A stretch of 64,000 nt of DNA from Paraliobacillus sp. PM-2 (GCF_001368815.1 NZ_CTEI01000001.1:1612001-1676000), one strand, 5' to 3'; counted from the stretch's first letter, positions 44,371 through 54,317 are shown. A program made the numbers and translations. The notes: generated by a model not told the origin, from the sequence alone.

Positions 44371-46320
44371 TTATATATTAGTTAAGAACTGTTCTTTATT
44401 TTTTTCTTTTACTAATTTTTGCACAAGTGACGGTTGTTCAGCGAGAAGCGTAAGTCTTTGAAATAGCGCCCTTCGATTGATATCATTTTCATTTTTTACC
44501 GCTAACATGAACACTAATGATACATTTTCTCCATCCCATTCAATTGGTTGTTTCAATGTAGCCACAGCAATAGTGGACTGTTTAACTAAACCGGGATCAC
44601 CATGCGGAATTGCAATACCACCACCTATAGTAGTTGCAGAAGTTCTTTCTCTTAACAGCGCTTGGTGAGCGTAGTCCGCTTCGACAAATCCATTCGTATA
44701 CAATTGGTTAGCAAGGTGTTCAATTAACTCAAAACGGTGTGTACTATCCATTTGTAAAAAAACAAAAGCAGGATCGATAAAGGTTCGAAGACGTGATCCT
44801 TTCTTTTGTCTTCGTGATTGTTCATTTCTTTCTAACATCTTCATTACTTTGTTCTCATCAGATTGATTAAATAATGGTGACACAACGACGTTATCTTGCT
44901 TTACTGACTCTATTGGACTAGTAGTTATAATTAAATCTACATTATTCTTTTTCATAAACGAGTGTAGTTCTCTTTTCGCTAAAGTAGCTAGAATCTCTAC
45001 ATCAGTAAATCTACTTTCAATTTTAGAACGAAGAATTTCAGCAACACCAATTCCCATATGACAGACAATCACAATCTTTGTTTTGGCTCGTTTTTTATGT
45101 TGAATTCGTTCAATTGCTGCTTGATAATGTAAAGTTAAGTAAGCAATTTCATCTTCAGGTATATCAGATATTAATGGATGCTTCATATCTTGTAAAACAA
45201 AGACAAGCATATCAAACATATATGCATACATCTTCTTAATATCTTGAATTAAGGGATTTTGAACGAGTAAACCAAACTTCAAGCGGTTTAATGTCGTATA
45301 TAAATGAATGCGCAATCCTTCCATTAATGTGTGGTCTTGTTCAAACGGTATTAATGAAATAATCGTTAATCGTTTAGTTAATTCATCCGCAATATTAATT
45401 GCTTGTTCTTCCGTTTTCCTATCAAGAGAATGTGGTGAGTTTTCTTGATGTGCATATATTTTTGCCCCTAGAATATGAATTGTAAAGTAAAGGATCTCAT
45501 CATCAGAAAATGTTAACTGAAACGTATCTGAGATTTTTAAAAGTAATTGTTCAACCCATTTATACTCTTGTTTTGACTTCATATAAATCTTTTCTTTATC
45601 CGTTAGTATCACAGGCTTTTTCATTTTTGTCCTTTTAATCATCAATAATAAATGAATGGTGATATCCTCAAGGCTTTCATCTGTGAAGAACAATATGTTT
45701 TTTTCTTGAAATTTTTTTAACTCTTTTCTAATAATCTCTAATTCATACGCTAGAAAATATCGATAAATAAAAGGTGGGGAAGCTTTTGTTTCCGTTCGTA
45801 ATTGGTCTAAAGTAGCTAAAGCCTCCCGTTTATTTTGTTCTGATCCTTTTAGAAAAATCCCAATTCGTTGCTTAGTTACTAACTGGATGCCTTTTTCAGC
45901 AAACCATTTATCAAGAGTATGTAGTACTTTTTTTATGGTTGTCTTTGTAACATAAAAATCCTTAGCCAAATGTTGAATCGAAGCGTTGGATATCTCCATC
46001 AATAATTGATAGGCTAAATATAATAGGTCTTCATCCGTTAAGTCTTTCTGAACAGCCTGTTCATTGTTTATTTGTAAAAAATGATGTAATTGAGCTATTT
46101 CTTCTTGCTTTATTGCTAATCCGATTCCTACACCAGGTTTACGAATTAGCCTTGCTTCATATTTACTTTCTAAAAAAGCTTCAATCGCATTACAATCATT
46201 TCTAACCGTTTTTTCCGAACACGCTAACCACTTTGCCATTTCTCTTATCAAGATATACTTTTTTTCGAATGATAAAAGAATTCGCAACATTTCCTTTTGT
46301 CTTACATTCAAATGCTTCAC
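44371..46320 (-). CDS. manR: PRD-containing PTS-controlled activator, ManR-like
   Basis: 649 aa, matching ManR (648 aa). N-terminal HTH pair (WLACSEKTVRNDCNAIEAFL), two PTS regulation domains in the middle with His-containing helices (YFTIHILGAKIYAH; YLTLHYQAAIERI), an EIIB-like domain (IVIVCHMGIGVAEILRSKIE) and an EIIA domain with IAIPHGDPG. Phosphorylation by HPr and ManP tunes activation of the mannose operon. It lies upstream of manP on the same strand. Start is GTG 46320 or, with better ribosome-site spacing (AGGTG), TTG 46311. Confidence 0.85.
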   Translation of the reverse strand: MKHLNVRQKEMLRILLSFEKKYILIREMAKWLACSEKTVRNDCNAIEAFLESKYEARLIRKPGVGIGLAIKQEEIAQLHHFLQINNEQAVQKDLTDEDLLYLAYQLLMEISNASIQHLAKDFYVTKTTIKKVLHTLDKWFAEKGIQLVTKQRIGIFLKGSEQNKREALATLDQLRTETKASPPFIYRYFLAYELEIIRKELKKFQEKNILFFTDESLEDITIHLLLMIKRTKMKKPVILTDKEKIYMKSKQEYKWVEQLLLKISDTFQLTFSDDEILYFTIHILGAKIYAHQENSPHSLDRKTEEQAINIADELTKRLTIISLIPFEQDHTLMEGLRIHLYTTLNRLKFGLLVQNPLIQDIKKMYAYMFDMLVFVLQDMKHPLISDIPEDEIAYLTLHYQAAIERIQHKKRAKTKIVIVCHMGIGVAEILRSKIESRFTDVEILATLAKRELHSFMKKNNVDLIITTSPIESVKQDNVVVSPLFNQSDENKVMKMLERNEQSRRQKKGSRLRTFIDPAFVFLQMDSTHRFELIEHLANQLYTNGFVEADYAHQALLRERTSATTIGGGIAIPHGDPGLVKQSTIAVATLKQPIEWDGENVSLVFMLAVKNENDINRRALFQRLTLLAEQPSLVQKLVKEKNKEQFLTNI

Positions 46321-46480
46321 CTACTCTGTTTCCCATTTTCATCTTCAATTACCTTATCATATAGCATTTAGAATGAGAAATTTAAAATTTTCCAAATACA
46401 AAGGAAACATTCTTTTTTAACATATGTAATTTTCTTTAGTTAGTCATGCTATACTTATATTAGTAAGCGAGGGATCATTA

Positions 46481-47161
46481 ATGAAAAGAATGAATAAAAG
46501 TATGTTGTTTATTACTGTTTTTGTTTTCACTGGTTGTACTATCATGGCGTGGGTGGACGCCGTCTGGATGCCAGATTACGAAATAAAATCTGCGATTAAA
46601 GTCGTTTTATTTTTACTTTTGCCTATTAGCTACGCTTTAATGGATAAGGATACATCATTCATCCAATTGTTTGTTTTTAAAAAAAAGACCATATTATTCC
46701 CGATTCTTCTAGGATTAGGGGTCTATGTGTTCATTGTAAGTGCGTACTTTTTAATCGGACCTTTCTTTGATTTATCTAATATTACTTCATCACTTGAATC
46801 TAATATCGGCGTTTCTAGTAGTAATTTTGTTTTTGTTGCTTTATATATTTCTTTTATTAACTCACTTTTAGAAGAATTTTTCTTCCGTGGATTTGCTTTT
46901 TTATCTTTAAAACAGGTTACTAGTCGAAAATTTGCTTATTTGTTTAGTGCAAGTCTTTTTTCTATTTATCATGTTGCGCTTATGCTACGTTGGTTTAATA
47001 TTGGATTATTTATACTGTTAATTATAAGTTTATTTATGGCTGGTTTATTATTTAATTGGCTAAATGAGAAGCATGAGAACATTTATACCTCTTGGTTTGT
47101 TCATATGGCCGCTAATTTTGCTATTAATACAATTGGATTTATTCTATTTGATATCATTTAA
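46481..47161 (+). CDS. CPBP-family intramembrane metalloprotease
   Basis: 226 aa, about six spans. The protease motifs are NSLLEEFFFRGFAFL (EExxxR), FSIYHVALM and a later SWFVHMAANFAI. Family members process prenylated or bacteriocin-linked targets; the substrate is unknown. GAGGGATCATTA precedes ATG. Single gene. Confidence 0.82.
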   Translation: MKRMNKSMLFITVFVFTGCTIMAWVDAVWMPDYEIKSAIKVVLFLLLPISYALMDKDTSFIQLFVFKKKTILFPILLGLGVYVFIVSAYFLIGPFFDLSNITSSLESNIGVSSSNFVFVALYISFINSLLEEFFFRGFAFLSLKQVTSRKFAYLFSASLFSIYHVALMLRWFNIGLFILLIISLFMAGLLFNWLNEKHENIYTSWFVHMAANFAINTIGFILFDII

Positions 47162-47328
47162 TTATTGTCTCTTAATGATTTTTTCGTAAAAAAATGCAAA
47201 TTGTTGAAATTAAGTTTAAAAAAAGTATCGAATTTGAGAAATAGTTCACATAATGTTCATTCTATCTTTTTTTATAATCTGGTATATTATTGTAGAGAAA
47301 TATACTAACATTTATATTGGAGGTTACT

Positions 47329-48585
47329 ATGAAAAAAAATCGTTGGCTTATCGCATTATCAGCTATTGCGATTCATCTATCAATTGGTTCAGTCTACGCA
47401 TATAGTGTATTTAAAAACCCTATGTCTGATGCGCTAGGTTGGAACAGTAAAGAAGTTACGCTTTCCTTTACAATTGCTATCGCTTTTTTAGGTCTTTCTG
47501 CAGCAACATTGGGAAAACTTGTAGAGAAGTGGGGCCCAAGAAAGTCTGCCATGATTGCAGCTATTTTATTTTCCTCTGGACTAATTGGAGCAAGCTTTGC
47601 TATTAGTCAAGAGTCACTTACACTTTATTATTTAACGTATGGTGTACTAGGAGGAATTGGTTTAGGTGTTGGATACATCGCTCCCGTTTCTACATTAGTT
47701 AAATGGTTCCCTGATCGACGTGGTCTTGCAACAGGTATGGCAGTTATGGGATTCGGTGCAGGTTCATTAATTGCTAGTCCAGTTGCAGCGGAATTAATTT
47801 CAGTAGTTGGTTTATCTAAAACTTTTCTTATTCTAGGGCTTACCTATCTTGTATTGATGGTAGCTGGTGCATCTTATATTGTTCGTCCACCTGAAGGTTA
47901 TTTACCAAAAGGAATGGAAGAAGGGGCACAAACAAACAAAAAGAAAAAAATCAAAACAGATTTGTCTCAATTGACAGCAAATGAAGCAATTAAAACAAAT
48001 CGATTCTGGCTTCTTTGGGTTATGATGTTTATCAATATTTCTTCCGGAATTATGCTTATTTCAATCGCTTCACCACTTGGACAAGAAAAAGTTGGTATGT
48101 CTGTTGTTGCAGCTGCTTCAATGGTAGGTATCATGGGATTTTTTAATGGACTTGGAAGAATTGGTTGGTCATCTATTTCCGATTACTTAGGTCGAAGTAA
48201 TGTATTTACCCTGTTCTTTAGCGTACAATTTATTTTGTTCCTATTACTACCTAATATTACAAATCCAATATTATTCCAGCTATTTATCTTTATCATTCTT
48301 TCTATGTATGGTGGTGGCTTTGCTTGCTTACCTGCATTTATTGGTGATTTGTTTGGTACAAAGCAACTTGGCGCTATTCATGGTTATTTACTAACTGCAT
48401 GGTCATGCGCAGGCATATTTGGTCCAATGCTTGTTGCTACTATTAACGATGCTACACAAAGCTATAATGTGACTTTCTATATATTTGCCATCTTACTTGT
48501 GGTAGCACTTGCAACATCTGTTGTTATGCGTCTTAGTATCAATAGTGAGAAAAAGAAAAATGCAGAAGTAACACAATCTGCTTAA
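47329..48585 (+). CDS. OFA-family MFS transporter (oxalate/formate antiporter-like)
   Basis: 418 aa, 12 spans. OFA features are SIGSVYAYSVFKNPM near the start, GVLGGIGLGVGYIAPVSTLV, KWFPDRRGLATGMAVMGFG and RPPEGYLPKG in the loop. Many family members move small carboxylates such as oxalate, formate, lactate or pyruvate. Start ATG 47329 after TTGGAGGTTACT. It is near, but on the opposite strand to, the oxamate operon. Confidence 0.83.
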   Translation: MKKNRWLIALSAIAIHLSIGSVYAYSVFKNPMSDALGWNSKEVTLSFTIAIAFLGLSAATLGKLVEKWGPRKSAMIAAILFSSGLIGASFAISQESLTLYYLTYGVLGGIGLGVGYIAPVSTLVKWFPDRRGLATGMAVMGFGAGSLIASPVAAELISVVGLSKTFLILGLTYLVLMVAGASYIVRPPEGYLPKGMEEGAQTNKKKKIKTDLSQLTANEAIKTNRFWLLWVMMFINISSGIMLISIASPLGQEKVGMSVVAAASMVGIMGFFNGLGRIGWSSISDYLGRSNVFTLFFSVQFILFLLLPNITNPILFQLFIFIILSMYGGGFACLPAFIGDLFGTKQLGAIHGYLLTAWSCAGIFGPMLVATINDATQSYNVTFYIFAILLVVALATSVVMRLSINSEKKKNAEVTQSA

Positions 48586-48588
48586 AAG

Positions 48589-48623
48589 AAAACAGGTACC
48601 TATTAAAGGTGCCTGTTTTTTTA
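48589..48623 (+). terminator. Terminator of the OFA transporter gene
   Basis: AACAGGTACC, 7-nt loop, GGTGCCTGTT then a T run (one T-G pair). Confidence 0.85.
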
Positions 48624-48713
48624 TCTTGATGCACATACTCTTTCCTTAGTCCTCATATATTCTGCAATAATTACCGGTCGGTATTTTTCAGAAAATAAAT
48701 GACACTAAAAAAA

Positions 48714-48743
48714 TTAAAAGGGAGCAAATCTATGCTCCCTTTT
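48714..48743 (-). terminator. Terminator of the cupin gene
   Basis: AAAAGGGAGCA, loop, TGCTCCCTTTT then TTTTTTT on the minus strand. Confidence 0.85.
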
Positions 48744-48753
48744 AAAATATTAT

Positions 48754-49284
48754 TTAATGATTTTTCTCTGCCTCCATTGCAATTTCTTTTGTTTGATGGA
48801 TCGTACCAAAGGGATGCTCAGGTGGGGCATAAATGGAGTAAAGTTTTAATGGCGTTTTACCTGTATTAACTAGATTATGCCACGCACCGGCTGGAACCAT
48901 AATCGCATCGTCATCTGTTACATAACGTCTAAAATCCAGCTGATTTGGCCCATTGCCCATTAAAACAAGACCTTGCCCTTCCTCTATTCGTAAAAATTGA
49001 TCTGTATTTGGATGTGTTTCTAAACCAATATCTTCGCCTACCCCGATACACATTAAAGTAACTTGCAGATGTGTCCCTGTCCATATAGCACTGCGAAATG
49101 TTTTATTCCTTTTAGTAGCTTCATCGATATTTAACACGTAAGGACGTCCACCATAATCTTTACCCATCGATTGCATTGTATAAGGGTTAGCTTGTTGATA
49201 GGGTTGATTCGAATTAGCATAGTTAACGTATGGGTTCATCACAGGTACCCATTGTGTTTGATACATAAATGGATTATAATACAC
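48754..49284 (-). CDS. Cupin-domain protein with Tyr/Asn/Gln-rich N-terminus
   Basis: 176 aa. Residues 1-40 are rich in Tyr, Pro, Asn and Gln (YYNPFMYQTQWVPVMNPYVN), like spore coat proteins. The cupin barrel follows: GEDIGLETHPNTDQFLRIEE with G-rich turn, then VPAGAWHNLVNTGKTPLKLY. Metal ligands are probably the His/Glu of the first and the His of the second motif. It resembles B. subtilis YrkC. Start is GTG 49284 after GAGGAGGAAAAAAG. Enzymatic role unknown. Confidence 0.78.
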   Translation of the reverse strand: MYYNPFMYQTQWVPVMNPYVNYANSNQPYQQANPYTMQSMGKDYGGRPYVLNIDEATKRNKTFRSAIWTGTHLQVTLMCIGVGEDIGLETHPNTDQFLRIEEGQGLVLMGNGPNQLDFRRYVTDDDAIMVPAGAWHNLVNTGKTPLKLYSIYAPPEHPFGTIHQTKEIAMEAEKNH

Positions 49285-49423
49285 CTTTTTTCCTCCTCAT
49301 TTCAGCATTTCCATTTATTCTATGCAAATGCCTAACAAAATGGAAATAGATAAAACAAGAATGGGCGAAAAATGAGCCGTCTTTAAAATTAGTTTCCCTA
49401 CATCATCACTACTCTCTAAATAA

Positions 49424-49456
49424 AAAAAATACAAGTGGGAAATCCACTTGTATTTT
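49424..49456 (-). terminator. Terminator of the oxamate operon
   Basis: AAATACAAGTGGA, loop, TCCACTTGTATTT and a run of eight T on the minus strand, right after the carbamate kinase gene. Confidence 0.88.
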
Positions 49457-49466
49457 CTAATAGATA

Positions 49467-50420
49467 TTAAATTGCTTCAGCATTTCTTTCACGATAAATA
49501 ACTGTTCCTGTTTTCCCAAGTATAGCATCTTTTGCTCGTTCTAAAGAAGAGATAATAGCTTTACGTTCTTTCTTAGATTCAACAAACTTAAGTGCTGCTT
49601 CTACTTTAGGTAACATACTTCCTGGAGGAAACTGTCCTTCTTCAATATATTGTCTTGCTTCTTCAATAGACATAGAATCTAAGGATTGTTGATTTGGTTT
49701 ACCAAAATTAATAGCTACTTGATCAACCGCTGTTAAAATGAATAAGAAATCTACATCTAATGCTTCTGCAAGGCACTCACTAGCAAAGTCCTTATCGATT
49801 ACTGCTTCAATACCTACTAAACGATCATTATCTCTGATAACAGGAATACCTCCTCCACCAGCACCAATAACAATATGACCAGAAGCTACTAAATCTTTCA
49901 TCACGTCTTTTTCAACTACTTCAATAGGTGCTGGAGATGGAATTACTTTTCGGTAACCACGTCCAGAGTCTTCAATATAGGTATCGCCTGTTTCATTCAT
50001 TAATCGCTCTGCATCTTCTTTTGAATAAAATGGTCCAATTGGCTTGGTTGGATTTTCAAAAGCTGGATCTTTTGGATCAACGACTACTTGACTAACGATA
50101 GATGCTACTGATTTTACCATACCACGATTAGCAAGCTCTTCTCTTAATGCATTTTGCAAATGGAAACCAATATACCCCTGACTCATGGCTCCTGACTCAG
50201 CAAAAGGCATTTTTGTTTCTTCGCCTTTTTCTTCAGCATATTTTCCAAAAGCTAAGTTGATCGCACCTACTTGAGGTCCATTTCCATGTGAGATAATAAC
50301 ATCATGGCCTTGTTCAATCATATCAACAATAGGTTTTGCAGCATTTCCTGCTAATTCTCGTTGCTCTTTTGCATTTTCTCCTAACGCATTACCACCCAAT
50401 GCGATTAATATCTTACTCAT
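49467..50420 (-). CDS. allK: Carbamate kinase (AllK/ArcC type)
   Basis: 317 aa. SKILIALGGNALG at the start, VISHGNGPQVG, AMSQGYIGFHLQ, GAGGGGIPV and ID KDFASECLAEALD-like nucleotide motifs, all typical of carbamate kinase. It converts carbamoyl phosphate + ADP to carbamate + ATP. Its start ATG 50420 overlaps the end of allG by 8 nt, so the two are coupled. No arginine deiminase genes are near; in this operon the carbamoyl phosphate should come from oxamic transcarbamylase. Confidence 0.9.
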   Translation of the reverse strand: MSKILIALGGNALGENAKEQRELAGNAAKPIVDMIEQGHDVIISHGNGPQVGAINLAFGKYAEEKGEETKMPFAESGAMSQGYIGFHLQNALREELANRGMVKSVASIVSQVVVDPKDPAFENPTKPIGPFYSKEDAERLMNETGDTYIEDSGRGYRKVIPSPAPIEVVEKDVMKDLVASGHIVIGAGGGGIPVIRDNDRLVGIEAVIDKDFASECLAEALDVDFLFILTAVDQVAINFGKPNQQSLDSMSIEEARQYIEEGQFPPGSMLPKVEAALKFVESKKERKAIISSLERAKDAILGKTGTVIYRERNAEAI

Positions 50421-51843
50421 GATGTTCACCTCGATATTCTTTTGCAAATTCAAGTAGTGCTTTTTCAAAGCAACCCATTGGTGGATGTACAATTCCTGCA
50501 CCTACTTGTCCAACGCCTGCTTCCTTATGTGCCATACCTGTATTGATAACGGGGAGTACATTTGTATCAATAACTTTTCTGATATCAATACCATATGCTC
50601 CACCACGGAAGTTTAATGTTGGGATAGAATAATTTGTATTTTCGCCAACCGTAATATCGTACATTTGTTCACTGTATGCAATAGCATCTTCTACTTGTCC
50701 ACCAACAAATTGTACAATTGCTGGTGATCCACCCATAGCAAATCCACCAATACCCATTGTTTCGGTAATTGTACTGTCTCCTAAGTCTGGAGCAGCATCA
50801 CCTTCTGCATAACCAGGGAAGAATAATCCTTTAACGAAATTAGCTGGTGCAGTAAACCATGTTTTCTCACCAAGTCCACTTACACGAATTCCAAAATCAA
50901 CACCATTTCGACTCATGGTTGTAACAACTGTTGAATGAGGAATACCGTGTGCTGCATCTAACGCTGATTTACAAGCTGGCATAGACAAGTTTAAGAAATA
51001 ATGTTCATTTTCTTTAATGAAGCGAATAACTTGTCGTAATTCCTCTTGATTAACATCTGTTTGTAAGAAATAATCAATAATTTCACGATAGAACAGGCTA
51101 GTTGATGCTTTGTTTCTATTATGACACTCATCACCCATGTGTAAGGATTGGGAAGTTATTGTTTTTAGATCAATTCCATCTACTAATGCAAGTGCCTTTT
51201 TCAATACAGGCGCAAATACAGTTTCGATCCATTTTAATCGATCTAATACTTCTTTAGAATTAGCGCCAAAACGTAGTACTTTACCTAACCCTTCGTTAAC
51301 TGTACAATATGCTCGATTTCCATGTACTCGATTTTCAATAACATGTACAGGCATAGAAGGAGATATAATACCAGCCATTGGTCCAACAGCAGCATGTTCA
51401 TTTGCAGGTGCAAATTCTATTTCACCAGATGCGGCTAGTTTTTCTGCTTCTGATTCATCATTCGCTAACCCTTCATATATTAAAGCACCAATAATTGCAC
51501 CTTTGGCCGGTCCACACATACGATCCCAAGTAATTGGTGGTCCAGAATGAAGAATTTTTTTCGGATGCATACCTGGAATAACATTTACTGCTTGATCAAT
51601 ATCTATCAAAAATGGATGTGCATCTTTAATTCGTTTAATAGCCTCTTGATTGGCTTCCTCTACTTTTTCATTATCTTGTAGATAATCAAGCGCTTCGATC
51701 AATTCCACGTTTCCACCAGCGGGTGGTCTCCAATCTAATTGAACAGATTCTACATTCTGTAAATCTAAATCTTCTTTAAACTTCGATGTACCGATATTTA
51801 TTACTTTAAGTGACTGGTTAAAAATTTCTCCTATTTGACTCAT
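50413..51843 (-). CDS. allG: AllG, oxamic transcarbamylase subunit (YlbE, DUF1116)
   Basis: 476 aa DUF1116 protein. Conserved stretches: LDWRRPPAGGNVELIEAL-like QLDWRPPAGG near residue 35, GPPITWDRMCGPAKGAIIGA, HMGDECHNRNKASTSLFYRE, and MSRNGVDFGIRVSGLGEKTW. In E. coli YlbE (AllG) with FdrA and YlbF forms oxamic transcarbamylase, which phosphorolyses oxalurate to oxamate and carbamoyl phosphate. The ATG directly abuts the allF stop (TAAATG). Ribosome site AAAAAGGAGGTTATGTAA lies in allF. Confidence 0.85.
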   Translation of the reverse strand: MSQIGEIFNQSLKVINIGTSKFKEDLDLQNVESVQLDWRPPAGGNVELIEALDYLQDNEKVEEANQEAIKRIKDAHPFLIDIDQAVNVIPGMHPKKILHSGPPITWDRMCGPAKGAIIGALIYEGLANDESEAEKLAASGEIEFAPANEHAAVGPMAGIISPSMPVHVIENRVHGNRAYCTVNEGLGKVLRFGANSKEVLDRLKWIETVFAPVLKKALALVDGIDLKTITSQSLHMGDECHNRNKASTSLFYREIIDYFLQTDVNQEELRQVIRFIKENEHYFLNLSMPACKSALDAAHGIPHSTVVTTMSRNGVDFGIRVSGLGEKTWFTAPANFVKGLFFPGYAEGDAAPDLGDSTITETMGIGGFAMGGSPAIVQFVGGQVEDAIAYSEQMYDITVGENTNYSIPTLNFRGGAYGIDIRKVIDTNVLPVINTGMAHKEAGVGQVGAGIVHPPMGCFEKALLEFAKEYRGEHHE

Positions 51844-53397
51844 TTACATAACCTCCTTTTTAGCAATCACACATGCAAGCTTACTTGCCATTTCGTTTGA
51901 GCTTGCAACAAACACACCTGCATCTCTCAATTTTTCCTCTTGGCTTTGATATCCTTGCTTATCTGTAAATGTTCCGCAGATATAAGCAACGACTGATAAA
52001 TGACGTCCTGCATCTTCTGCTGTTTTTATTGCTTCTTTAATTGTTTCTATCGATTCTCCTACAGGGTCTTCATGTGATCCATAACCTAGTTCGAAATCTA
52101 ACAGTAGTACAGCTGTTTCAGGATCTTTTGCTTCCTGTAAGATGCGATCATTTCTTAAAGAAGGCTCTATCATTGGGTGTGGTTTACCTTTTGTGAAATC
52201 ATCATCACCCATATCAAGCAAGCTATGTCCTTCACTAATATCTATATCTGCAATCTTTTCTTCCGCTTTTTTAGCAACATTACTTTTTACTTTTTCACCC
52301 ATTGAGCGAAGAATAGAAAGTGCTTCTGAAGTTAACGTTCCACCACAGAATAATCCTCTAACATAGCTTTGTTCTTTCGTTAATTTACTTATTTCATTGT
52401 TGGTCCAATTAATACTCTCTTGATCCAATGCAGCAGTGATTTCTGCTTCTGGTTTTAGTAATTTAACTGATTGACGTGCAGCTTCAATTAAAGTAGCTGC
52501 AAACGTTGCGCCTACTGATTCAACAGCTTCACGATCACCATCAAGGAATCCCACTACAACTGGTTTGGAAATATTTTTTATTTCCGCTAAAATCTTATCT
52601 TGGACCGCTTTTGCTGGCGGTTTTGAAATCAATGTAATTACTTTTGTTTGTTCGTCTTCATCCAGAGCTTTTAATCCTTCTAACATCATGATACCGCCGA
52701 TATCCTCATGTAAATCACGTCCACCAGTTCCAATTGCCTGAGTAATGCCATAACCCATACGATCAATTTGTACAGACACTTCTTGTAAACCAGTACCCGA
52801 TGCAGCGACTAAACCAATACCACCTTGTTTAACTTGGTTTGCAAAGCATAATCCAGCGTGATTAACAATTGCAGTACCACAATCTGGCCCCATAACAAAT
52901 AGTCCTTTTTGACGACCAAGTTCTTTTAGACTTTTTTCATCCTCAATGGAAACATTATCACTAAACAACATAACGTGTAGTCCATTATTTAAGGCCTGGC
53001 GGGCTTCTCTTGCAGCATATTCTCCTGGTACTGATATAATTGCCATGTTTGCATCTGGAACAGCATTCATTGCTCCATTAAATGTTTTAACTGGTTCATT
53101 ACCATTTTTAGATTTTTTCTGTTTTTTCGCATTTAATGCTTCATCAATATATGCAATTGTTTCTTCCACCACATCATCTGACTCTGCTTTAACAGCGATA
53201 ATTAAATCATTTTCAGTTGCATCTGAAACTTCATCTGTCATAAGTCCAATATTCTCTAATAACTCTTTGTTCATTTGAGTTGCCATAGATACAACCGCTT
53301 CTTCTACGCCTTCTTTATTTAAAATCTTACCTGATAGCGACATTAAAGTAACCGAATCATGATAAGCATTTTTTTCAATGATAACTTTCGATGCCAT
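51844..53397 (-). CDS. allF: AllF, oxamic transcarbamylase subunit (FdrA family)
   Basis: 517 aa, related to succinyl-CoA synthetase alpha/beta. FVMGPDCGTAIVNHAGLCFAN, GLVAASGTGLQEVSVQIDRM, AIGTGGRDLHEDIGG and a second half with LLLDFELGYGSHEDP. FdrA of E. coli (AllF) works with AllG and AllH. Start ATG 53397 after AGGAGGAAAAGAAG, within the last 23 bp of allH. The N-terminal ~75 residues contain an ACT-like or ferredoxin-like region (DNDLIIAVKAES-type). Confidence 0.87.
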   Translation of the reverse strand: MASKVIIEKNAYHDSVTLMSLSGKILNKEGVEEAVVSMATQMNKELLENIGLMTDEVSDATENDLIIAVKAESDDVVEETIAYIDEALNAKKQKKSKNGNEPVKTFNGAMNAVPDANMAIISVPGEYAAREARQALNNGLHVMLFSDNVSIEDEKSLKELGRQKGLFVMGPDCGTAIVNHAGLCFANQVKQGGIGLVAASGTGLQEVSVQIDRMGYGITQAIGTGGRDLHEDIGGIMMLEGLKALDEDEQTKVITLISKPPAKAVQDKILAEIKNISKPVVVGFLDGDREAVESVGATFAATLIEAARQSVKLLKPEAEITAALDQESINWTNNEISKLTKEQSYVRGLFCGGTLTSEALSILRSMGEKVKSNVAKKAEEKIADIDISEGHSLLDMGDDDFTKGKPHPMIEPSLRNDRILQEAKDPETAVLLLDFELGYGSHEDPVGESIETIKEAIKTAEDAGRHLSVVAYICGTFTDKQGYQSQEEKLRDAGVFVASSNEMASKLACVIAKKEVM

Positions 53398-54304
53398 CTT
53401 CTTTTCCTCCTAGTAAATACAAATTTCTGATCATTCGATAACCGGTTACAACACCAACCAACATGTCTGTTCCTGATGTAGAACCAATACTTAATACTTG
53501 CTCCATATCTTTTTTACTTACATTCTCAGCTTTTATTATTATTTGTCTTAAGCCTTCATTGGTAGAGCCCTGTAAACAATGCTTTAACATATAATAACTA
53601 ACCGTTGTTGTTCTACTTTTAATAAGATCTAACCATGCTTGCCTTTCACTCATAATCTCAGATATGGGATATCCATCATAAGCTTGCAACACAGTTAATA
53701 AACCAGTTAAAAAGTCATCACCGGAAGGAGTTAAACCAATTCCTAACCCGATGAAACCTTTTAATTGTTTTGGATCGTATGATCGTTGAAATAAGATCAA
53801 GCAATCCATCAGTGCACGTTGATGAATTGTAAGTTTACTGTTTACGTTCGCTTTCTGCTGATTAAATAGATATTGATAAGCATTTAAAATGCCTGCTTGT
53901 TTTCCATCCAAAGCTAAAAACATATCTATCTTATCTATTACTTTTCCGAATTTGTTTGGAGAGTAGGAGAGCTTTTCTATCTTAACTCTCCTACTTATTG
54001 CCTTTTCAAAATCAATGATGTGCTCTCCGACTGATAGTTGATAATTTCCGATTAAAAATACCTTTTTACTCTGTTTTAAAGATACATTCCATGCTTTGAA
54101 ATTTACATCATTGGTTGTTTTCATCATATCGGGTGACTGCACAATATCCTTTGATGCTACCGAAATAAGTCGATCTTCTGTCTCTGTATGAATATTGATT
54201 ACGCGATCAAATACACTGTGAACTTCTCCAACTAACTCATCTTTTTTCTTAGAAGATAAATAATGTTTTAATTCATCGTCAATTTGATTCACATATAGAT
54301 ACAT
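53375..54304 (-). CDS. allH: AllH, oxamic transcarbamylase subunit (YlbF, DUF2877)
   Basis: 309 aa. The DUF2877 signature GLGIGLTPSGDDFLTGLLTV lies at ~185-205. Remaining parts diverge, as in the family. In E. coli YlbF (AllH) is the third transcarbamylase gene. Here it comes first in the H-F-G-K order and overlaps allF by 23 bp. AGAAGGTTATTTT precedes ATG. Confidence 0.82.
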   Translation of the reverse strand: MYLYVNQIDDELKHYLSSKKKDELVGEVHSVFDRVINIHTETEDRLISVASKDIVQSPDMMKTTNDVNFKAWNVSLKQSKKVFLIGNYQLSVGEHIIDFEKAISRRVKIEKLSYSPNKFGKVIDKIDMFLALDGKQAGILNAYQYLFNQQKANVNSKLTIHQRALMDCLILFQRSYDPKQLKGFIGLGIGLTPSGDDFLTGLLTVLQAYDGYPISEIMSERQAWLDLIKSRTTTVSYYMLKHCLQGSTNEGLRQIIIKAENVSKKDMEQVLSIGSTSGTDMLVGVVTGYRMIRNLYLLGGKEDGIESYH

Positions 54305-54317
54305 AAAATAACCTTCT

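Noticed and set aside
49467-50420. Carbamate kinase as part of an arginine deiminase pathway
   Set aside because: No arcA, arcB or arcD nearby; it is fused by overlap to allG, so the oxamate pathway explains it better.
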